Positions 1 through 7,669 of a stretch of DNA of 64,000 bases are shown piece after piece (the first letter of the stretch is position 1; the number at the start of each line of letters is the position of its first letter). Source of the stretch: Bacillota bacterium (GTDB taxonomy: Bacteria > Bacillota > Clostridia > Acetivibrionales > JANLFN01); NCBI GenBank assembly GCA_023397675.1, contig JAEWTV010000082.1, forward strand, positions 1-64,000. Direction: 5' to 3'. Under the pieces are notes generated by a model. It worked only from the letters and a program-made list of their open reading frames with translations. It made no database searches and had not been told where the DNA came from. The translations under genes and the position numbers were made by a program.

Positions 1-50
1 TCATCAATTACTTCCTGCGGTGTATTTCTTTTCCCCTTCTGTCTTGGCAT
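1..50 (-). CDS. Transposase OrfA-like, N-terminus only
   Basis: Only 16 full codons are visible, giving MPRQKGKRNTPQEVID, a basic start that resembles IS3-type OrfA helix-turn-helix proteins. The ribosome site ACAGGAGG lies six bases before the ATG. That site (80-87 on the opposite strand is its partner) is part of a hairpin: CCTCCTGT at 57-64 pairs with ACAGGAGG at 80-87. On the transcript the ribosome site would be masked if transcription came in from outside, as is known for several insertion sequences. The family call rests on few residues. Confidence 0.45.
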   Translation of the reverse strand, partial: MPRQKGKRNTPQEVID

Positions 51-125
51 AAAAAACCTCCTGTCATAGTTATCCTACAACAGGAGGCCTTTTTTATCAA
101 TGTTCGTTTCATAGGGTTCAGTCCA
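1..125 (-). mobile_element. End of an IS3-like insertion sequence (partial)
   Basis: The window opens inside what looks like an insertion sequence transcribed leftward. Its first reading frame starts at 50 and runs off the window edge. The probable outer end is near 125, where the minus strand begins TGGACTGAACCC, a TG-start as is common for IS3-family ends. The opposite end and any target duplication lie outside the window, so the boundary is inferred. The element sits only about 30 bases past the stop of the hydrolase gene. Confidence 0.45.
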
Positions 126-152
126 TAATGACAGCCCCCTTGATATTTATTT

Positions 153-980
153 TTACTTTTTCTCAAAAACCACTCTATCAAGCCATTCATTAACAAGTGA
201 CTCAAAAAGCATATTCTGGTCTATTTGAAGGTTATGGCCAGACTTATCCAAAATGACAAATGAAGCTCTGGGATATGCTTCAAGAATATTCCATAAATCC
301 TTGTATCCTACTGCATTATCCTGTCTGCCCATCAACATTAGTGTCGGCTTATCAAAAGGCTTATCAGGTAAGTCTATATCAAAGGAATAGGGAACATTTC
401 TACCAAGGCAATTCGAAAGGAAGTCATAATTTGCACATTTTAGTCCCGGGAGAATGTCTTTTTTAAAGCTTTTCCAGACTCTTTCATTTCGAACTACCGC
501 AAGGCCTTCAAAGTAGCGTTTTTCTTCTTCATTAAGTGAATTTATAAACTGAGTATCCTTTTCCAATACAGTAAGTGATGGGGAATTCTCGTTCTGGGTT
601 AGTGGATCAGCTAAAGGGCATATTAACAATAGTCCATCAACATATTCAAATTTTCTTTTGATGACACCACGTGCCAAATAACCGCCATAAGACTCACCTG
701 CAAGCAAAAAGCTTTCACCAGGAATAACATAGTCGATAAAATCTATAATAAAATCCAGCATTCTGTCCGAACCATCAATCCATTCTTTGCCTTCAGTCTG
801 ACCCATCCCAGGAAGATCAAAATAAATCCTTTTAAACGAATGGCTGTACTTTTCAAAAACGGGCTCCATACAACCATTCATAATTCTGTGATCCGGGGAC
901 CAGCCATGTATCATTACAACTGGTATGCCTGTTCCTACTATTTCATAATAAACATTTATATCACGTATCCGGCATTGCAT
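153..980 (-). CDS. Alpha/beta hydrolase
   Basis: A 275-residue soluble alpha/beta-hydrolase fold protein. Visible landmarks are HGW at 25-27 (oxyanion region), the nucleophile elbow GESYGG with Ser97, an acid at about Asp221 (GRQD) and the catalytic His at about 249 (SGHN). This family hydrolyses esters, lactones or similar bonds; the substrate cannot be read from sequence. I chose the ATG at 978-980 because GGTGGGAG sits just upstream of it; the GTG at 995 lies upstream of and beside that site. It follows the VOC gene by 39 bases on the same strand, so both probably share the promoter at 1515-1543. Confidence 0.85.
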   Translation of the reverse strand: MQCRIRDINVYYEIVGTGIPVVMIHGWSPDHRIMNGCMEPVFEKYSHSFKRIYFDLPGMGQTEGKEWIDGSDRMLDFIIDFIDYVIPGESFLLAGESYGGYLARGVIKRKFEYVDGLLLICPLADPLTQNENSPSLTVLEKDTQFINSLNEEEKRYFEGLAVVRNERVWKSFKKDILPGLKCANYDFLSNCLGRNVPYSFDIDLPDKPFDKPTLMLMGRQDNAVGYKDLWNILEAYPRASFVILDKSGHNLQIDQNMLFESLVNEWLDRVVFEKK

Positions 981-1019
981 TAACTCCCACCGCACTTTCT
1001 ATTATATAAGGTAATAACT

Positions 1020-1478
1020 CTACATACAGGCTTTAACAAACTCAACAGGATGCTGAATTATTTTTGAGGTTTCTTCAACCGAATAGCCATCTTTTAAATA
1101 ACGTCTTGCAATGACAGCCATTGTTTCACCAATTTCAATTATATGCTTGTCAGGATCATAAATTCTGACCACTCTCTGCTGCCATTCATGCTTCATCGGC
1201 TGGTGAACATAATCAATATTATCAAACTTTTTTAAGTGTTCAATAAAGTCATCAAAATTGTCTTCTTCGAAATATAGTTCAAAGTTATGAGATTTTTTCA
1301 TAACAGTTTCTTTGTCAATTTGTATGATGTCGGCAAAGTTCAGCTGTATTGTAAAGCCGCCTTCAAATGTTACATTCCAACCAAGGTCGAGTACAATCTT
1401 CTGTCCAAGAACTTCCTGATAGAACTTTTTTGAAACCTCCAAATCACTGATTGCAATTAACGGACAGGTAAATTTCAA
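1020..1478 (-). CDS. VOC (glyoxalase/bleomycin-resistance) family protein
   Basis: A 152-residue protein of the vicinal oxygen chelate fold: the start (PLIAISDLEVSKKFYQEVLG) and the strand near 115 (RIYDPDKHIIEIGE) are typical, with Glu in IEIGE at the usual metal-ligand position. Members include glyoxalases, dioxygenases and antibiotic-binding resistance proteins. A C-terminal extension (about residues 123-152) looks like a small helical tail. The start is TTG, seven bases after AGGAGTG. First gene of a likely two-gene operon with the hydrolase, under a SigA promoter whose spacer carries a LexA-like palindrome. Confidence 0.8.
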   Translation of the reverse strand: MKFTCPLIAISDLEVSKKFYQEVLGQKIVLDLGWNVTFEGGFTIQLNFADIIQIDKETVMKKSHNFELYFEEDNFDDFIEHLKKFDNIDYVHQPMKHEWQQRVVRIYDPDKHIIEIGETMAVIARRYLKDGYSVEETSKIIQHPVEFVKACM

Positions 1479-1514
1479 TTCGAATCACTCCTGTTCTTTA
1501 TATGTATTGTAAAC

Positions 1515-1543
1515 ATTATACAGAACAAATGTTCTAATGTCAA
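1515..1543 (-). promoter_or_regulatory. SigA promoter with a LexA-like box in the spacer
   Basis: On the minus strand TTGACA (1538-1543) and TATAAT (1515-1520) are separated by exactly 17 bases. The spacer contains the palindrome AGAACATTTGTTCT (1522-1535), which fits the Gram-positive LexA/DinR form GAAC-N4-GTTC. A repressor bound here would block polymerase, so the VOC and hydrolase genes may belong to the SOS response. Promoter: seen directly; LexA role: inferred from the match. Confidence 0.75.
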
Positions 1544-1718
1544 TGTGTGCTAATTTCTGTGGGGTGATAGGGTAAAAAAATAATTTTGATTCGGCAGCAT
1601 TAGAATAAAATACCATAAATATTAAGCATAGCAAATAATGCATAATAATATAAGACTTTACATAAAACGACAAAGAAATATAATTAAGGTAATAAAATAA
1701 AACAGAGGAGAGAAACTT

Positions 1719-3158
1719 ATGATTAAACGTAAGATAATTGATGTAAAAAGTGTTTTAAGTATTATTTTTGTTTTAGGTGTTGTCCTATCATTAATGTGTG
1801 TAAATGCAAGTGCAGCTGACAATCAATATACTGATAATGTAATACCTACTATGACAAGTTATACAACGCCAAGCGGGGTTGCTTCAGCAAGTTCAACTCT
1901 TGATACTAATCAAGTTGCATGGAAGGCATTTGATCACAATTCTACTGATTATAATTTCGGATGGCAAAGTTCAAAGTATAGTTTTCCAAATTGGCTAATG
2001 TATGAATTTACTAGCGCAAAAAAAATAACTAAATATTCGATTACATCATCGACAAATGGTAATAGTGTAGGTGCTCCGAAAAATTGGACATTTGAAGGTT
2101 CTAATGATGGCACTAATTGGACTGTTTTAGATAATAGAACAAATGAACCAAGCTGGACAGAATTAGAAAAACGAAGCTATCTTATTAATAATAGTAATGA
2201 ATTTCTTAAGTATAGGATTGTTATTAATTCTAGTTCGGCTTGGACTACATCAATACTAGAATTAGAAATGATGGAATCTGTAGCATCAACACCAATTACA
2301 ACGACTCTTTCAGCAAAAACAAGCAATACAAAAGTTGATTTGTCATGGACATCAATCACCGGAACTACTGGATATAATGTAAAACGTTCAACTACTGCCG
2401 GGGGTCCATATACAACAATTGCATCTAATGTTACCACTGCGTCTTATACAGACTCTGACGTAACAAGCGGAACTAAATATTATTATGTTGTTTCAGCTGT
2501 TACATCGACTGGTGAAAGTGCTAATTCAAATGAAGTATCAATTACTATTGCTACATCAAACCCAACCCTCACCAATACGGCATCTGCAGCCAAGGTAAAA
2601 ATAAGTGATGAATTCACAACAGACATTGCAATTCATAATGTTACAAACATTTGTGCAGAGGATATAAAGGTTTCATATGATGCAAACCTCTTTGAATATG
2701 TCGGTGCGACAGCTCAAGCTGGGCTTAAGATTTACAAAGAAGATACCTCAGTACCCGGAACCATTCGTTTTATTGTTGCCTGCCAGGGTAAAGATAATGT
2801 GGCTACCGGTGATAAAAATCTAATACAACTAAAGTTCAAGGCAAAAGCCAGAGGTATAGGGAAAGTGGATATAGTTAAAGGCCGAATAGCTGATAATGCT
2901 ACTCTGGAAATGGATGTAGCTGACGAAAACTGCGGTGAGGCAACTATAGAAGTTGGCGGTAAAGATGTTAACAGGACTGATAGCTTTACCCTTCTTGACC
3001 TTGGAATAGATGCCTACTACTTTGGATTCAATGCAGCTGATACAGATACTTCAAAGTATGATGCTGATATTGTTGCAAACGGTGTTATTGATGATAATGA
3101 CTTGAGTTCCATAACACAGGGTATTCTTGGTAACAAAGAATACACACCAAACATGTAA
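1719..3158 (+). CDS. Secreted discoidin-FN3-cohesin-dockerin protein
   Basis: A 479-residue exported protein with no catalytic domain that I recognise. Residues 1-33 are a signal peptide ending ASA. About 45-188 is an F5/8 type C (discoidin/CBM32-like) sugar-binding domain (SNDGTNWT, YRIVI). About 190-277 is fibronectin type III. About 280-412 is cohesin-like (DIKVSYDANLFEYVG, LKFKAKARGIGKVDI). About 414-479 is a dockerin-like pair of EF-hand repeats: DVNRTDSFTLLD, then DADIVANGVIDDND. Loop 1 has T, D and S where the usual D-G pair sits, so calcium binding may be weak. Cohesin plus dockerin in one chain points to a cellulosome or other extracellular complex adaptor. GGAGAG precedes the ATG. 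Confidence 0.8.
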   Translation: MIKRKIIDVKSVLSIIFVLGVVLSLMCVNASAADNQYTDNVIPTMTSYTTPSGVASASSTLDTNQVAWKAFDHNSTDYNFGWQSSKYSFPNWLMYEFTSAKKITKYSITSSTNGNSVGAPKNWTFEGSNDGTNWTVLDNRTNEPSWTELEKRSYLINNSNEFLKYRIVINSSSAWTTSILELEMMESVASTPITTTLSAKTSNTKVDLSWTSITGTTGYNVKRSTTAGGPYTTIASNVTTASYTDSDVTSGTKYYYVVSAVTSTGESANSNEVSITIATSNPTLTNTASAAKVKISDEFTTDIAIHNVTNICAEDIKVSYDANLFEYVGATAQAGLKIYKEDTSVPGTIRFIVACQGKDNVATGDKNLIQLKFKAKARGIGKVDIVKGRIADNATLEMDVADENCGEATIEVGGKDVNRTDSFTLLDLGIDAYYFGFNAADTDTSKYDADIVANGVIDDNDLSSITQGILGNKEYTPNM

Positions 3159-3200
3159 TAGTATACACCAGTCTTTTAGATTATTTTGTAGAAAATGATA

Positions 3201-3232
3201 CAAAGGGCTTATCCGGACGGATAGGCTCTTTG
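3201..3232 (+). terminator. Rho-independent terminator after the cohesin/dockerin gene
   Basis: CAAAGGGCTTATCCG (3201-3215) pairs with CGGATAGGCTCTTTG (3218-3232) over nearly the whole length with a two-base loop, followed by TTGTG. The T-run is short. Confidence 0.6.
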
Positions 3233-3283
3233 TTGTGTATTAGGTGAATTTCAAGAGACAATGGTTTAGACTCCGCTAACATA

Positions 3284-3320
3284 TACAGTAAATATGTGAT
3301 AACATATACTTATGTTTCGA
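3284..3320 (+). repeat. Upstream repeat, copy A
   Basis: One of three related segments lying just before otherwise unrelated genes (others at 6941-6977 and 8305-8341). The shared core reads TAAATATRTGATAACAT, then TTATGYTT. Similarity extends loosely about 40 bases upstream (ATTTC-AAGA-ACA-TGG). Copy A lies 41 bases before the DinB-like gene, so the repeat probably includes a promoter or operator. Confidence 0.6.
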
Positions 3321-3361
3321 GATTATTTGAAAATGTGAAGTGATCAAATAGTGGAGGGTTT

Positions 3362-3829
3362 ATGCAAAATATAGCAAAAGAATTGGAAGAAACAATTGAA
3401 ATATTCAGGAATGATTTTTCTGGACTCCATGAACAAATAACGTCACATAGGATTTCTGAGGATAAATGGACATTGAAAGAAATAATAGGGCATTTGATTG
3501 ATTCTGCATCAAATAATCACCAACGATTTATAAGATTTCAATTATCAGAAACACTTGATTTTCCTGATTACAAGAATAGTGAGTGGCTAAGAATACAGAA
3601 ACATCAGGATATGAAGTTTTCAGAACTGCTTTTATTGTTTTATTATTATAATAAACTGATAATCAATATTATTTTGAATATAGATGAAAAGTGTTTGAAG
3701 AATAAGTGGTATATTCAATGGGATGAAAATTCTACATTTATAATTTTTGAACAATTATTAAATCATTATGTAGAGCATATGAAAAGCCACTTGATTCACT
3801 TTAGAGAAAGATTAAGTGAGTTAAGTTAG
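3362..3829 (+). CDS. DinB-like family protein
   Basis: A 155-residue four-helix-bundle protein of the DinB/YfiT type. The three metal-ligand histidines expected in the family are visible: IGHLID near 43 and NHYVEHMKSHLIHF near 136-147. Members are damage-inducible proteins or thiol-dependent transferases (bacillithiol, mycothiol); here no substrate can be assigned. Strong ribosome site GTGGAGGG, six bases before the ATG. Single gene under the copy A upstream repeat. Confidence 0.75.
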   Translation: MQNIAKELEETIEIFRNDFSGLHEQITSHRISEDKWTLKEIIGHLIDSASNNHQRFIRFQLSETLDFPDYKNSEWLRIQKHQDMKFSELLLLFYYYNKLIINIILNIDEKCLKNKWYIQWDENSTFIIFEQLLNHYVEHMKSHLIHFRERLSELS

Positions 3830-3935
3830 TAAGCAAATTATTTAATAATACTAGCCCAATAGAAGTAAAATCAATCGTGTTTGAAAACAAAGATACATGA
3901 TATAAAGATAATTTCAATAGCGGAGATGATTAAAG

Positions 3936-4730
3936 ATGGCTGTTAACTTGGAAAATGTTAAGGAAAACTATAAGGATGCAACACGTGAGGATGGAAGGTT
4001 CCTTCGTGATAAAGCAAGCTTGATGGAATCTCATTATACAAAAAAGTTTCTATCAAAGTATATTTCAACGGATGCTTCAGTAATTGAACTTGGCTGCGGA
4101 ACCGGACATTATGGTTTTTTTCTGGCAGATAAGTGCAAAGCTTATTTAGGTATAGATATTACACCTGAAAATATTGAGATGTTTAATAGTAAAATAGCTG
4201 AAAGCGGTTTAACAAATGTTAAAGCTCAGGTTGGAGATGCTACCAGACTATCTGTTGGTGACAAAGCTTATGATGTTGTACTAGTCCTGGGTCCAATGTA
4301 TCATCTGCCGCCTGAAGAAAGAGAACTTGTATTTGAGGAAAGCAAACGGATTTGTAAAAAAAGCGGAATCATCATATATGCCTACATAAATAAGGTTGGA
4401 GCATATTTGACCGGCTGTCTTTTGGCTCCTGGAATATATCCAAGTGCCAAAGTAAACGAATTTGTTCTCGATAAAGGGAATGACGATACTCATCCAGATG
4501 TATTTTTCCTGACAATGCCCGAAGATATGGAAAAGGCGGCAAAAAGCCATGGGCTGAAGGTGCTTGAAAATGCAGGAATTGACTTTGCATTTGGTACTGA
4601 TATTATCAATGCTATGTCAGAGGAACAATTAGATGTGTGGATGGTGTTGTCCGATTTTATGAGTGTAAGTCCATCCTGTACCGGAGTGAGTAACCATGCA
4701 CTGTTAATTTGCAGAAATGGCGATGAATAG
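3936..4730 (+). CDS. Class I SAM-dependent methyltransferase
   Basis: 264 residues with a Rossmann methyltransferase core: motif I VIELGCGTGHYG at about 49-60, acidic end of strand 2 in YLGID (about 73), and VLVLGPMYHLPPEER as motif IV/post-IV (about 112-126). Such enzymes move a methyl group from S-adenosylmethionine to small molecules; the acceptor is unknown. The C-terminal half (Tyr-Leu-rich, about 150-264) is likely the substrate cap. The segment after its stop is the first copy of a duplicated block that also contains the start of the next gene. Confidence 0.8.
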   Translation: MAVNLENVKENYKDATREDGRFLRDKASLMESHYTKKFLSKYISTDASVIELGCGTGHYGFFLADKCKAYLGIDITPENIEMFNSKIAESGLTNVKAQVGDATRLSVGDKAYDVVLVLGPMYHLPPEERELVFEESKRICKKSGIIIYAYINKVGAYLTGCLLAPGIYPSAKVNEFVLDKGNDDTHPDVFFLTMPEDMEKAAKSHGLKVLENAGIDFAFGTDIINAMSEEQLDVWMVLSDFMSVSPSCTGVSNHALLICRNGDE

Positions 4731-4736
4731 GTGATA

Positions 4737-4865
4737 GGTAAGAAGATAATGAGTAGATAGAACTTTTTATTAATAAATAGAGTCTTAATACGTATATCAC
4801 TGATTCGGAGGTTTGTAATGAGGCATAAAGTATTTAGTTTACTGATTATTATGGTGTTAACCTTA
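4737..4865 (+). repeat. Duplicated promoter-plus-gene-start block, copy 1
   Basis: The bases from GGTAAGAAGATAAT to the signal-peptide region of the lipoprotein gene at 4818 recur with scattered changes at 5709-5836. The copies share the 5' leader, the ribosome site (GGAGGTTTG) and about 15 codons. Copy 1 is attached to an intact gene, copy 2 to a broken one. Confidence 0.75.
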
Positions 4866-5612
4866 TATATGTCCGGGTGTAGTATAAACGACAATAAAAT
4901 AGTTGCCAAATCAGTCGAGAGTGGACAACAAAAAATGAATATAGCTGGAACAAATAAAGATGAATTTGCAACAAATAAAGATGCATATGCGACAAAGGAA
5001 TGGGTTTATAAAACCTTTTCTCTCACAGATGAGGATTTTAAGGGGATTGACTTGGATGTTGTGTTTGAAGTATACCCAATTGAAAAGGAGACTCTTGCAG
5101 ACTATGGACCGGAAAAGGTCGTTTCGCGTCTGACTCATTACTACAGCAAGGCCTTGGAAAAAAAGGAAGCAATGAAGTATGATAAAAGCTATCTTGTCAA
5201 AGCAGAAAAAAGTTATGCTAAATTTCCTTCCTTTGATACGATAAAGTATTTTGCTCTTGATGTTGCCAGAGGTGACGGCAACGGCTCTTATCTGATAGAT
5301 TTTGATCAAGCAATAATGTACTTCAGCTTAGGTTATCCTGTAGCATATAAGGATTTTAGAAAGTCAAAGTACACTATAAAGCTTTCTAAAGACGACATTG
5401 CTAAGATAAAGGAAGTTTTGAAAAGTTATGAAGTAGCTAATTGGGATTATTCCTATTATAGTACTTCTAAGACTCGTAATGAATTTGGCTGGAACCTTGG
5501 AATAGAATTTGTTGATGGTACTATTATTTCTAAGTTCGGCAATTGGGGTCCTAGTAATTTTATTGAGTTTGAAGATGCCATTGCTGGCATCAGAATGAAA
5601 TATAAGAAATAA
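4818..5612 (+). CDS. Putative lipoprotein, unknown function
   Basis: 264 residues. Residues 1-21 form a lipoprotein signal with lipobox MSGC (Cys21), so it should be anchored outside the membrane. Residues 38-55 contain a short repeated stretch (TNKDEFATNKDAYATKEW). The rest is a mixed alpha/beta domain with aromatic-rich strands near the end (WDYSYYS, NEFGWNLGIEF, NWGPSNFIEF). I do not recognise the family. Ribosome site GGAGG seven bases before the ATG. The upstream leader and first codons are duplicated at 5709-5836. Confidence 0.7.
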   Translation: MRHKVFSLLIIMVLTLYMSGCSINDNKIVAKSVESGQQKMNIAGTNKDEFATNKDAYATKEWVYKTFSLTDEDFKGIDLDVVFEVYPIEKETLADYGPEKVVSRLTHYYSKALEKKEAMKYDKSYLVKAEKSYAKFPSFDTIKYFALDVARGDGNGSYLIDFDQAIMYFSLGYPVAYKDFRKSKYTIKLSKDDIAKIKEVLKSYEVANWDYSYYSTSKTRNEFGWNLGIEFVDGTIISKFGNWGPSNFIEFEDAIAGIRMKYKK

Positions 5613-5621
5613 CTAAAGACA

Positions 5622-5721
5622 AGACGCAACTACTGAAGAAATGTTTAGTGGCTACCTTTATGATATTTACGGTAATGTACTGGATATGTCTACTTTATAC
5701 GGCAAGATGGTAAGAAGATAA
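5622..5721 (+). pseudogene. C-terminal fragment of a lipoprotein gene
   Basis: Reads DATTEEMFSGYLYDIYGN and on to a stop at 5719-5721. It matches the C-terminal part of the intact lipoprotein gene 7670-8248 (bases 8113-8199) with only scattered substitutions. No start codon, signal peptide or ribosome site is attached, so it is a left-over of a lost paralogue. It directly abuts the second copy of the duplicated leader block. Confidence 0.75.
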
Positions 5722-5836
5722 TTAGTAGATAGAACTTTTTATTAATTAGTACAGTCTTAATAAGTATTACTAATTTGGAGGTTTGGAATGAAACGGAAAG
5801 TATTTAATTTACTGATTATCATATTAGTAACAATTT
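5709..5836 (+). repeat. Duplicated promoter-plus-gene-start block, copy 2
   Basis: Second copy of the block at 4737-4865, including GGAGGTTTG and the lipoprotein signal-peptide codons. The two copies differ at scattered positions and by small indels, so the duplication is not recent. Confidence 0.75.
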
Positions 5837-5892
5837 TTTGTTTAGGTGCATGTAATAGAAATTATATAACAGCATTGGTTATGAAGTTATAG
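5788..5892 (+). pseudogene. Truncated lipoprotein gene
   Basis: A good ribosome site and an ATG begin a 34-residue frame: lipoprotein signal MKRKVFNLLIIILVTIF, lipobox LGAC, then only about 12 residues before the stop at 5890-5892. The N-terminus is paralogous to the intact lipoprotein at 4818. Bases 5893-6003 carry more debris, including a short frame GEISLEYDR ending at 5965, which looks like another lost C-terminus. Confidence 0.65.
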
Positions 5893-6090
5893 AGAATTAT
5901 GGTCAGTATGTAGATATGCCAGAATCAATATGTATGGCGAAATTAGTCTAGAATATGATCGTTAACTTTTATAGTAAGTACAGATTCTAAAAAATCTTCT
6001 TCAATGAACTTACTTAAAGTCGGTCCTTTTTTACTACTTCATAAGTATATTCACTTGATTTTTAAATTTAACTTAAAAGGAGGAAAATCT

Positions 6091-6453
6091 ATGTTAAAAA
6101 GGATGCCAACACATTGTGGGGATGATACTTGTTCTTCTTGCGTTATTGCTGGCGATTTTATATATCTTGCACATCATGCAGGGGGATTTGAAAAACGAGA
6201 TATTGTGCATCAAACAAGAGCTGCTTTTGAAAGTATGAAACAAACTCTTTCATCAGTAGGAGCAACGCTTGATGATGTCGTACAAATAAATTATTACATA
6301 AGAAACATAGAAAATTTCCGTGAAGGTGCGGATGTTTTCAGAGAGTATTTTAAGAATGGTGCTCCAGCTAGAATGACAATAACTTCAGAATTCGTTGATG
6401 ATAATTGCCTATGTCAGCTTGATGGAGTTGCATATAAGCCTAATGTTAAGTAA
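6091..6453 (+). CDS. RidA/YjgF family protein
   Basis: 120 residues, the usual RidA size. Family features are GDFIYLAHHAGG near 24, VVQINYYIRNIENF near 63, and PARMTI near 91-96, with Arg at the position that holds the substrate carboxylate in enamine/imine deaminases. RidA proteins clear reactive 2-aminoacrylate. The end (EFVDDNCLCQLDGVAY) departs from the usual VEIEAIA and holds two Cys, so it may be a divergent member. I placed the start at 6091 because AAAAGGAGGAAAATCT precedes it; upstream in-frame codons lack a ribosome site. Confidence 0.8.
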   Translation: MLKRMPTHCGDDTCSSCVIAGDFIYLAHHAGGFEKRDIVHQTRAAFESMKQTLSSVGATLDDVVQINYYIRNIENFREGADVFREYFKNGAPARMTITSEFVDDNCLCQLDGVAYKPNVK

Positions 6454-6483
6454 TGGTATATCAGAATATAGAAAGGCATAAAA

Positions 6484-6786
6484 ATGGAACAAAATATAGA
6501 GTGTAAAAAATGTGGTTGTAATATTTCGTATAAACCATTAGGGGCTAATTTTATTATCTTTTGCCCAGATTGCAAAGAAATGATGTTTTTGGAATGTGAG
6601 TATGGTTACGGCCCTGTAACGCCATGTAACCTATATTACAGAGATAAAGTTGTTGGAAATATTTGTACAGATACAAAGAATAACTATATTTTAAATTCAT
6701 CACTTTTTTCTGTAAAGGTATATTTAAAAAGTAGCTATCTGGATGCACTGTATGAAGCCATTGATATAGTTCAAAAACGTATTTAA
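6484..6786 (+). CDS. Small zinc-ribbon-like protein
   Basis: 100 residues. Two Cys pairs, CKKCGC (8-13) and CPDC (28-31), suggest a zinc ribbon in the first third. The remainder has short strands and a C-terminal helix (SSYLDALYEAIDIVQKRI). It follows the RidA gene by 30 bases on the same strand and may be co-transcribed. No family recognised; function unknown. Confidence 0.6.
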   Translation: MEQNIECKKCGCNISYKPLGANFIIFCPDCKEMMFLECEYGYGPVTPCNLYYRDKVVGNICTDTKNNYILNSSLFSVKVYLKSSYLDALYEAIDIVQKRI

Positions 6787-6857
6787 TAATTAATTTATCG
6801 AGGGAAAATAAGTATAATGTGTAGTTTAGTTATTTAGTATTTTTATAAAATGCTTAT

Positions 6858-6888
6858 AAAGAATTTACTGTAAAGTAGGTTCTTTTTT
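6858..6888 (+). terminator. Possible terminator
   Basis: AAAGAATTTAC and GTAGGTTCTTT can pair imperfectly, followed by TTTT. It would end the RidA/zinc-ribbon transcript. The stem is weak. Confidence 0.4.
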
Positions 6889-6940
6889 AGTACGCATAAG
6901 GATTATTTCTTGAGGCACGGATATGGTCGCTACTTACATT

Positions 6941-6977
6941 TACATTAAACATATGATAACATATTTTTATGCTTCAA
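6941..6977 (+). repeat. Upstream repeat, copy B
   Basis: Related to 3284-3320 and 8305-8341: TTAAACATATGATAACAT, then TTTTTATGCTTCAAAAT. It lies 45 bases before the lipoprotein gene at 7022. The final 17 bases recur exactly at about 13607-13623, just before the response-regulator gene. Confidence 0.6.
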
Positions 6978-7021
6978 AATTGTTTTAGAACTAAAGATTA
7001 TTTATGTAAGAGAGGTTATGT

Positions 7022-7624
7022 ATGAAGAAATACCTATTCTTTTTCTTTATTTTTGCTCTTCTTTTCACAAGTTGTAATAATAAATCACCTATCAAAAATA
7101 GCAGCACAAATTCTTCCATTGGTGAAGCGGTTGAGGAATTGAGTAAAGATAATAGCCCGAGCTTACAGAATCATAATATGATTGATGATTTTTTTGAAGT
7201 GATGGCAACAAAAATTGTACCAACTACAACATATGAAATGCTAATGTTTGATACTTTGATAAGTGAAGCATGGAAAACGGAGATGTTGAACTGTTATGAG
7301 GTCATCAAAAGCAAAACCGCAGATAAAAAGATACATAAACTCCTTGATTCAGAAAGAGATTCATATATTGAATATATAAAAAACAAGGCTGAAATTGATA
7401 TTTATTATGGCTCTGGAGTATTTGAAGGTGAAGATGCTATGCTGGGAACCCTAAGCAATGTAGATAGAGTTTGTATTCTGTCAGATGGATATAAGCAAAA
7501 AACAATTGAATTGATTGAACGTTTAAAAAGCATTGGTGATAAGCCGACTTTCATTTTTGACAGGGACAAATTCTATGCAAAATTAAAAGGAGAATTTTTT
7601 GAAACACATCCAAATGCTTTTTAG
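7022..7624 (+). CDS. Putative lipoprotein, unknown function
   Basis: 200 residues with a Phe-rich signal (MKKYLFFFFIFALLFTSC) and lipobox FTSC. Residues 21-55 are a Ser/Asn-rich linker, then a mostly helical domain (about 60-200). No motif that I recognise. Preceded by GAGAGGTT six bases from the ATG and by upstream repeat copy B. Forty-five bases separate it from the next lipoprotein gene, so the two may be expressed together. Confidence 0.65.
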   Translation: MKKYLFFFFIFALLFTSCNNKSPIKNSSTNSSIGEAVEELSKDNSPSLQNHNMIDDFFEVMATKIVPTTTYEMLMFDTLISEAWKTEMLNCYEVIKSKTADKKIHKLLDSERDSYIEYIKNKAEIDIYYGSGVFEGEDAMLGTLSNVDRVCILSDGYKQKTIELIERLKSIGDKPTFIFDRDKFYAKLKGEFFETHPNAF

Positions 7625-7669
7625 TAACAGTAATTACTAAAAATTTATATACTGTGAGGATTAAAAGTA

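Noticed and set aside
1485..1673. 62-codon leftward frame upstream of the VOC gene
   Set aside because: It covers the promoter and LexA-like box of that gene, has no ribosome site and very biased AT codons.
4281..4909. Leftward frames within the methyltransferase and lipoprotein genes
   Set aside because: They are antisense shadows of well-supported genes with good ribosome sites.
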